Source of the DNA: CAVQRC01 sp963715045
GTDB lineage: Bacteria > Planctomycetota > Planctomycetia > Pirellulales > Lacipirellulaceae
Direction: 5' to 3'
Length of the DNA: 48,044 nt
NCBI GenBank assembly: GCA_963715045.1
Contig: CAVQRC010000033.1
Span: forward strand, 1-48,044
Shown here: positions 42,417 to 48,044 of the stretch, piece by piece
Numbering within the stretch: the stretch's first letter is position 1
Layout: every line of letters starts with the position of its first letter
Made by a program: the position numbers and the translations under genes
The notes under the pieces: generated by a model
Told to the model about the DNA's origin: nothing
What the model saw: the letters and a program-made list of their open reading frames with translations, nothing else
Databases searched by the model: none

Positions 42417-43439
42417 ATGCCCCGCCAACGGACCCGCCAACCCGAAAAGATTCTCGGCGACATGACGCACCCCGACAGCTTTGGGACGCTGCACGTGGGC
42501 TTCCTCAACTGGCTCAAGGACCGCAACTATTCGGTGGCCACGATCCAGCATCGCCGCCGCTACCTCAATGACTTCATCGACTGGGCCGAACAGCGGTCGT
42601 ACACACGCCCGGCCGAGCTCACGAGAAACATTCTCGAGCGGTACCAGCGGCATCTGGCCCAGCGGATGAACCGGTTTGGCAAGCCGCTCTCGTTCCGCGA
42701 TCAGGGCCAGCATCTGGGGGCGCTGCGGGCCTGGTACCGCTGGCTCGTCCGCCAGCGGTACGTCATCCACAACCTGGCCCTCGAACTCGAGCTGCCCCGG
42801 CTCAGCCACCCGCTCCCCAAGTACGTGCCTAATCGTGGTGAGGTCGAAGAGATCCTGGCCCAGCCCGATCTCATGACCACGATCGGCTTACGCGACCGGG
42901 CGATCCTCGAGACGTTTTATTCGACCGGCATCCGCCGCTGCGAAATCGTCCGGCTCACGCTCTGGGACATCGACCGCGAGCGGGGTGTGATCGCCGTCCG
43001 GATGGGCAAGGGCCGTCGCGACCGGATGGTCCCCATCGGTACGCGGGCGCTCGCCTGGCTGGAAAAGTATCGCCTCGAAGCACGGCCCGAGTTCGTCGTT
43101 CGTGAAACTGAAGCCGCGCTCTACCTCACTCGGATGGGCGAGCCGTTCTCGCCGAACGCCATGACCCGGCTCGTCACCGCCTACGTTCGCGCGGCCGGCA
43201 TTACCCAGGGCAGTTGCCATTTATTTCGCCACGCAATGGCCACGAGCATGCTCGAAGGGGGTGCCGACACGAGATTCATTCAGGCCGTTTTGGGGCATGT
43301 GAAATTAGAAACGACGCAGATCTACACCCGCGTCTCCGTGAAAAAGCTTAAGGAGGTGCACGACCGCACCCACGGCAGCCGGATGCCGTCCGAACAGAAG
43401 TCCGACGGCAGCGCCGGTGATTCGCCATGCCCCGAGTGA
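42417..43439 (+). CDS. Tyrosine recombinase (XerC/D-like integrase)
   Basis: An intact protein of 340 residues with a ribosome binding site (GAAAGGA). The N-terminal SAM-like core-binding domain (FLNWLKDRNYSVATIQHRRR, RYLNDFIDWAEQRSY) is followed by the catalytic domain. Catalytic residues are seen as Arg in STGIRRCEIVRLTL, a Lys-containing GKGRRDRMVPI, HLFRHAMATSML (His-x-x-Arg-His), GHVKLETTQIYTRV with Gly-His and the nucleophile Tyr. Its closeness to the primase/ATPase gene suggests that the two move together. The composition is like that of the chromosome. Confidence 0.9.
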   Translation: MPRQRTRQPEKILGDMTHPDSFGTLHVGFLNWLKDRNYSVATIQHRRRYLNDFIDWAEQRSYTRPAELTRNILERYQRHLAQRMNRFGKPLSFRDQGQHLGALRAWYRWLVRQRYVIHNLALELELPRLSHPLPKYVPNRGEVEEILAQPDLMTTIGLRDRAILETFYSTGIRRCEIVRLTLWDIDRERGVIAVRMGKGRRDRMVPIGTRALAWLEKYRLEARPEFVVRETEAALYLTRMGEPFSPNAMTRLVTAYVRAAGITQGSCHLFRHAMATSMLEGGADTRFIQAVLGHVKLETTQIYTRVSVKKLKEVHDRTHGSRMPSEQKSDGSAGDSPCPE

Positions 43440-43454
43440 ATCGGCTAGAATGAC

Positions 43455-43496
43455 GGCCTGGCGTCGGCCCGGGAGAATCGCGTTCTCAGCCAGGCC
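43455..43496. terminator. Two-step hairpin after the integrase gene
   Basis: Outer arms GGCCTGGC (43455-43462) and GCCAGGCC (43489-43496) enclose inner arms GAGAA (43473-43477) and TTCTC (43483-43487). It starts 15 bases after the integrase stop. No T-run follows, so it could be a terminator or a recombination site. Confidence 0.45.
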
Positions 43497-43559
43497 CCTT
43501 CGCGCAGACGCGCGCGGGAGGCCGAGAACCGATCACCGGGGCCACGCACGACCAGCCAC

Positions 43560-43619
43560 CGCGTGACGCAGCCAGGGCCGCGACGCAAGTCGCTGCCCCA
43601 CAACCGACTGCGTCACGCG
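43560..43619. repeat. 12-base perfect inverted repeat after the integrase gene
   Basis: CGCGTGACGCAG (43560-43571) and CTGCGTCACGCG (43608-43619) enclose 36 bases, and a partial third copy (TTGCGTCAT) follows. It lies between the integrase gene and the second Rhs remnant and may be a recombinase binding site or a terminator. Confidence 0.5.
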
Positions 43620-43648
43620 TTGCGTCATACCTCACGAGAACCATGGGA

Positions 43649-44123
43649 TTCGCCAACGAGTATCTGTACACGGGACGGCGGTTGGATGCGGAGACGGGCT
43701 CTACCACTACCGGTACGGTACTACGATTCAAGACTTGGGCGATTTGTCAGGCGAGATCCGATTGATTACGACGGGAGCAAGTGGAATCTCTACTATTGCG
43801 TGCGACGGCGATCCCCTTTCGGCGGTAGACCCGTTTGGACAGCCGAGCGACCTAATCCCACCTAGCATGGAGGATTTTTGGCTGCCTCTCGCAGCAGATC
43901 GGAAGGTCTACGACAACATCTCTACAGATTCTGCGAAAAGTTGCCCACGCAACGGGAAGTGAAGAACTGCAAATGCGAAGTAGACGCCATTAATAGATGG
44001 CTTGAACGCGCTCAACAGGAAATCATTGACCAGGGTGGTCCCGCCAGGTTCGATTTCAATGGTGCGATTTGCACGGAGTGCGAAGAAGCTGCAAATGATA
44101 ACATCGGATCGGAGCACAGATGA
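43649..44123 (+). pseudogene. Second truncated Rhs C-terminal cassette (frameshifted)
   Basis: The conserved part starts abruptly with FANEYLYTGRRLDAETG at 43649 without a start codon. After frame changes it reads RYYDSRLGRFVRRDPIDYDG, then DGDPLSAVDPFGQPSDLIPP, which is the Rhs core end and junction. A tip of about 75 residues follows (QREVKNCKCEVDAINRWLER, FDFNGAICTECEEAANDNIG, ending GSEHR at 44123). At least three frame changes lie between 43700 and 43940. The tip is unlike that of the first cassette. Its stop overlaps the ATG of the next gene as ATGA, an arrangement typical of toxin and immunity pairs. Confidence 0.6.
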
Positions 44124-44433
44124 GATACTTCGAGTACGAGACGCAGACAAAGGAAAGGGGGCCAGACCATGTATGGGGGCGGCTCAATTTCATGATGATA
44201 GGGATACGATCATGGGCAATGGAGACCATGCGGCGGAGATAGACTTTTGGGGGCGGTGGAATAAGCCTTGGGATCCCGATCCGAATGGTCGGGTGGACAT
44301 AAGGATAGACGGCAACCGCCATCGAGTCCTCGCGTTTTGTTTCTGGAAGGCGGACACATCCCAATCTCTCGCATCCAAGCCGATTGAGTTATCGCAACTG
44401 CGTGATAGTGTCTTTCACGTTGAATTGGGGTAA
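44120..44433 (+). CDS. Candidate immunity protein after the second Rhs tip (frameshifted)
   Basis: The ATG at 44120 overlaps the Rhs stop. The first part is MRYFEYETQTKERGPDHVWG, and after a frame change near 44190 it continues DDRDTIMGNGDHAAEIDFWG, RVDIRIDGNRHRVLAFCFWK and ends DSVFHVELG. The reconstructed protein is about 104 residues, soluble and acidic. I recognise no family. The location, size and lower GC content are as expected for an immunity protein. Confidence 0.45.
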
Positions 44434-44449
44434 CCGACGAGCAGTGAAC

Positions 44450-45071
44450 ATGGCCAGGTTTACAAGGGCTATAGCAATCGGTTGTTTAGTATTACTCGTT
44501 GGTGGAGTGGCAATATTCTTTTACTCTAATCTTCCTGACGCCTCCCTTGTGGCAGAGGGCAACGCCTGCAAAGATTTCCTGAGAGGAAGCGTTTACATCA
44601 AGCTATGGGATTTATCGGATTTGACGGATGGTGTAGATCCAGGAGCCCAGATTTGGGACAACATCGGGTAACGCAACCCGAGACGCTCCGAGACTTCACG
44701 GATAGCTTTGGTGAAGCTAATCTTTCCGAACGTGTACCCAGGCATAGCGGCGGATGTTCTGGCTCAGGAGAAGAGACAATTCTCTTTGTGATAAGCCGGT
44801 ACTCGGCACCGATGTACTGCATAGGGATGCTTTCGAGTACGCTCAGTGGGTTAAGCGATTCGCTACCGGAAAGCTGGAATCCTATGAGTTCCCACAAGCG
44901 GGTATCCCGAGAAGTCATCCTGGTGTTCAAAACGCATTGAATATCGCAGTGTTGGTAGGAAAGTTCGTGACCGGACTGCGTGGGAAAGCCACTTGGGTCC
45001 TCTACGGGAGTGTTGGCATTTGCGACCGAGTCAGTCGTCGAATTCATGGCAGTGTGGACTTATATGCATAG
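44450..45071 (+). CDS. Uncharacterised membrane-anchored protein, probably broken
   Basis: The first part, from ATG 44450, is MARFTRAIAIGCLVLLVGGV with one membrane segment, then a short soluble part ending at a stop at 44671 (DGVDPGAQIWDNIG). Coding-like sequence continues in other frames: TLRDFTDSFGEANLSERVPR near 44690 and HRDAFEYAQWVKRFATGKLE to the end at 45071 (RRIHGSVDLYA). One gene with two frame changes, or two small genes, are both possible. No family is recognised. It directly follows the candidate immunity gene and ends 26 bases before IS91 copy 2. Confidence 0.3.
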
Positions 45072-45097
45072 ATGATTGGAGCAATTGTCGTACCTTG

Positions 45098-46254
45098 ACA
45101 GTAAGTCGGGACAACCACTGAACGAGCCGGAGCAGGCAGACCGCGATCCCGAATAGCGTCCCGCGTGACACCCTTTTCTCTTGGGGTGTTTTAATCAGTC
45201 GACTGGGGCGTGGCCCGCAACCGCTCTGCGGTGGGAGCGACCGCGAACGCGCCGAAGCGGTCGTTCTGGAGCGCTCAGAGCACGCTGCCGAGCCGCTTTC
45301 GAGGTCGATTTGGGAGTGCTACGTAGACCATCCCCGGGAACACCGTGGCGGAGTTCTGGAAGTCACGCGTCAGGTCACCGCTTGTCGCGTTCATGGAGGT
45401 CGTGGTGGGTTCGCAACGTCGGCGAGCGAGCGGCGGGGAAGATGCCGCGACGTGTTTCTCGTTTGCCGCCAGCCGGTCTCGGCCGGGATCTCGGCGACGT
45501 GCAACATCTCGACCTGGCACCGCTCACACGTCGGCCCGTTGAGCCTCGGTGCTTCATCGGCGTCGCCATCGAGATCGCCCGCCGTGTCGTGCTCCTGGTC
45601 GTCGGTGACGGGCACACCGATGAGCGCCTGAGCGCCGGGGGATGTCCACGCCCCGCCGGCGGCCTGAATACATCCCGTAGTAGCGAATCCGCATCAGCCG
45701 GGGCGGCAGCAAGTGCATCAGGAACCGCCCGACGAACTCGGTACCACGAATCTTCTCGATCGCGGCCGTGCCACCTGCGCGATACTCCTTCACGCGAAAG
45801 GACACATATTCGCCGTCGTCGGCCACGATCCGGGCGTCGCAGATGGCCGTGCCCCGTACGTAGCCGGCCAGATACTTCATCGCCGCCACGCTGTGTCCAT
45901 TCCCGAGCGGCGGACCCTTGCAGTGCACGACCCAGTCCACCGCATCCAGCCTCAGGACGAACGCCTTAAACGCCGCCGGGTCGGTGAGCGCGACCAGCTG
46001 GCCGGGAAGCCGGAGCTTGCCAGCCGCGTAGAGCTTCTTCAGCCCGGCGAGAAATAACTGGCGATACCGCGTCCGCAGCACGGCGAGCGGACGAGCCGTT
46101 GCTTCTTGCCGGTCGTGGGCACGTCCCGCCAGCCACTGCCGTCGAGCAACAGTCCCCCGCCCGGGCAGAGGTAGTGGATGTGCGGATGAAGGGCGCATCC
46201 GCTGCCCCCAGGTATGCAGCACGCCGACCAGCCCCAGCCGGATGCCAAACATCT
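45098..46254 (-). mobile_element. IS91-family element, copy 2, 5'-truncated
   Basis: The oriIS end begins at 45098 immediately after CTTG (CAAG on the other strand). Identity to copy 1 is very high until about 46254, where similarity stops inside the transposase gene (after GATGCCAAACATCT). About 170 N-terminal codons and the far end are missing. Confidence 0.8.
45391..46254 (-). pseudogene. Decayed IS91-family transposase
   Basis: The remnant retains FGIRLGLVGVLHTWGQRM, the second half of the catalytic domain (VAAMKYLAGYVRGTAI) and the C-terminal Cys pair. Relative to copy 1 it lacks the zinc finger, loses bases near 46090 and 46190 (which destroys the HPHIH reading in frame), and gains a base near 45635. 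It is a true pseudogene, as the intact copy serves as the reference. Confidence 0.85.
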
Positions 46255-46578
46255 GAATGGCTGCAACGCGGTCCGTTTTTTCGGATTCAGGCCGTCTCCG
46301 GTGAACCGCGAGCCCATTCAAGTCGGATCAGAATACTGCGCACGCCGCACCTCCTACTGGGCTCTTAATCCGCGACAGGGGCGTGCGGGCAGAGTGGTCA
46401 CGTACGCAAGAATTCCGAAAACGGGCCTGGCCCCGCGGAGCACGCCTAAGGCCGAAGACATTACGATTTTCAATGGGGGATGACATTGCAATACTTCAAG
46501 ACAATCCAAGCTTCACTCGCCGAGGCGTTGCCTGCTAAGGTGAAACGAGCGAAAGGGTGCATTCTGTGGAGAAGTCTC
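46255..46578. other. Stretch after the IS91 copy 2 truncation point
   Basis: No gene is supported. It contains the second copy (46275-46300) of the CGGATTC/CCGTCTCCG segment seen at 37295-37320. Confidence 0.4.
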
Positions 46579-46810
46579 ATGAACCCACCGAATTCCGTAG
46601 AGGCAACGGCTCGAGAAAATCGAGGACGAACTGCGTCAGCTCAAAGAGCGGCTCGATGGCAAGAACATGGGCCGATGGATCTCCCGCGATGCGTGGGCAG
46701 TTCCAAGGCGACCCAATCTTCGGGACCAGATCGTGCGGCTGGGGCAAAGAAAGTCCGAGATGCTGAGCTTCCTCCATGCGGGGGGCGAAGGACAGGAACC
46801 AGATGGTTAG
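46579..46810 (+). CDS. Small hypothetical charged protein (one frameshift)
   Basis: The ATG at 46579 has a ribosome binding site (GGAGAAG). The product begins MNPPNSVEAT and, after a +1 shift near 46610, continues LEKIEDELRQLKERLDGKNM, then GRWISRDAWAVPRRPNLRDQ, then IVRLGQRKSEMLSFLHAGGE to a TAG at 46810. It is about 76 residues, with a helical, possibly coiled-coil first part. No family is recognised. It may be a fragment of a larger gene. Confidence 0.35.
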
Positions 46811-47408
46811 GACCCGTGTTCCTCTTCGATTCCGACCACCTCTAGTCTACTCCAGCGAAGCTCTACCTTTGATAGAGCTTTCGAAAACACGATTGGCGGC
46901 TCACGAAAGAAACGGCTTTCTGGGTGTCGATTGTTTCTTTTCACGAGCAAGTCCTCGGCTGGCACAAACATATCTTTCCAAAGCTAAATTCCCCGGCCAG
47001 CAGCTCTCGTAGTCGGCCCCCTACGCTCGATTCGAAGGTCTGCTGACTGCTATTCTCCGATCTACCAAATGGTTTCCTTTGACGATTCCGCTGCGGGGAA
47101 GTGTTCGCCGATCTTCAACGCCCTTCGAAATCTCCGTGTTGGTTCCATGGATCTCAGGATCGCTTCCATTGCGGCATTGCCAATGGGATGACGTTGCTGA
47201 GCCAGTAATTTCACTGTCGATTTCGAACGCATTCCGAACTTGGTGTTTGAAGACTGGACGACAGGGATAGAAGGCTCCAGATGCTGGTACTTACGTGGCT
47301 TCGCCGCTACACGCTGCCGCCCCCTTCGAGGGCTGATCGCTTCCAGGCCATCTGGCCCAGCCGTCAACCGTCTCGGCCTCTTCGTCCCTGCATGCTGCGG
47401 GGGTGCTC
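46811..47408. other. Gene-free stretch before IS91 copy 3
   Basis: Nothing convincing is seen. A 101-codon open frame on the minus strand (47062-47367) has no domain character or ribosome binding site. The composition is less GC-rich than in the core genes. Confidence 0.4.
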
Positions 47409-48044
47409 ACAGTAAGTCGGGACAAGCACTGAACGAGCCGGAGCAGGCAGACCGCGATCCCGAGTAGCGTCCCGCGTGACCCCCTTTTCTTGGGGTGTTT
47501 TAATCAGTCGGCTGAGGCCTGGTCCGCAACCGCTCTGCGGTGGGAGTGACCGCGACGCCCCAACGCGGTCGTTCTCTAGCGCCTAGACCACGCTGCGGAG
47601 CCGCTTTCGAGGTCGATTTGGGAGTGCTGCGTAGACCATCCCCGCGAACACCGTCGGCGGAGTTCTGAAAGTCACCCGTCAGGTCACCGCTGGTGGTGTT
47701 CATGGAGGTCGGGGCGGGTTGCAGGTAACCTCGGCCAGTGCGCGGCGGGGAAAGTGCCACGACGTGTTTCTCGTTTGCCGCCAGCCGGTCTCGGCCGGGA
47801 TCTGCGACGTGCAACATCTCGACCTGGCACCGCTCACACGTCGGCCCGTTGAGCCTCGGTGCTTCATCGGCGTCGCCATCGAGATCGCCCGCCGTGTCGT
47901 GCTCCTGGTCGTCGGTGACGGGCACGCCAATGAGCGCCAGCGCGGGGGATATCCTCACCCCGCCGGCGGCCCGAATACATCCCGTAGTAGCGGATCCGCA
48001 TCAGCCGGGGCGGCAGCAAGTGCATCAGGAACCGCCCGACGAAC
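47409..48044 (-). mobile_element. IS91-family element, copy 3, cut by the window end
   Basis: The oriIS end begins at 47409 with ACAGTAAGTCGGG. The flanking tetramer is GCTC (GAGC on the transposase strand), which differs from the usual GAAC/CAAG by one base. The 3' part of the transposase gene (stop at 47700) is present up to the window edge. Compared with copy 1 it has gains or losses near 47720, 47805 and 47945, so it appears decayed. Confidence 0.8.

Noticed and set aside
43455..43496. Integron attC site after the integrase gene
   Set aside because: The hairpin is strong, but the recombinase is XerC/D-like without the integron-integrase insertion that I could recognise, and no cassette array follows.
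47062..47367. 101-codon minus-strand open frame
   Set aside because: No start signal, family motif or conserved neighbour supports it.

Overview
The window looks like a chromosomal piece of a GC-rich planctomycete. Evidence: a DUF1549/DUF1553 (cytochrome-type CFQCH motif) plus DUF1501 pair, a PQQ-type beta-propeller lipoprotein, a sulfatase of the type abundant in that phylum, a remnant of an 'LEPR-LLA'-type surface protein with dockerin-like repeats, and the short TTAGTCATT/TGACTAATG intergenic repeats often seen in that group. The taxonomic call is inference from gene content; there is no rRNA or tRNA in the window.

Layout. (1) 0.3-8.7 kb, plus strand: a tightly packed redox cluster. It encodes a PQQ-like lipoprotein, a second beta-propeller, a Tat-exported ferredoxin, a NapH/NosR-like membrane Fe-S protein, a membrane-anchored NuoE-like protein, a NuoF-like NADH-binding flavoprotein with extra ferredoxin clusters, and a [2Fe-2S]/GltD-like FAD subunit. 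Together they could move electrons between NAD(P)H and the membrane or periplasm; I do not recognise a named system. Almost every gene here is split by single-base +1 shifts. (2) 9-14.2 kb: a Tat-exported alpha/beta-hydrolase, then DUF1501 and DUF1549/1553 genes on the minus strand. (3) 14.2-16.2 kb: decayed surface-protein DNA. (4) 16.2-21.9 kb: an orphan dihydrolipoyl acyltransferase E2, a sulfatase and glycogen phosphorylase. (5) 21.9-36 kb: a carbon-storage and acyl-CoA block: a phasin-SDR fusion, PhaR on the opposite strand, a phasin, biotin ligase BirA, pyruvate:ferredoxin oxidoreductase NifJ, a dihydroorotate-dehydrogenase-like protein, PHA synthase PhaC, and the beta and biotin-carrying alpha subunits of an acyl-CoA carboxylase. 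NifJ makes acetyl-CoA, BirA can load the carboxylase, and the reductase, synthase, phasin and PhaR form a polyhydroxyalkanoate module (no thiolase is present). (6) 36-48 kb: an accessory region with two truncated Rhs C-terminal cassettes each followed by a small gene (possible immunity), three IS91-family copies (one with an intact transposase, one decayed, one cut by the window edge), and a primase/ATPase plus tyrosine recombinase pair.

Quality caution. Genes across the window carry many single-base frame changes without in-frame nonsense codons. Single-base gains dominate, and they are densest at 1.8-8.7 kb. Unpolished single-molecule sequence is the simplest explanation, so broken genes are described as the reconstructed reading and the shift positions are given. 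Features with several shifts have less certain ends.
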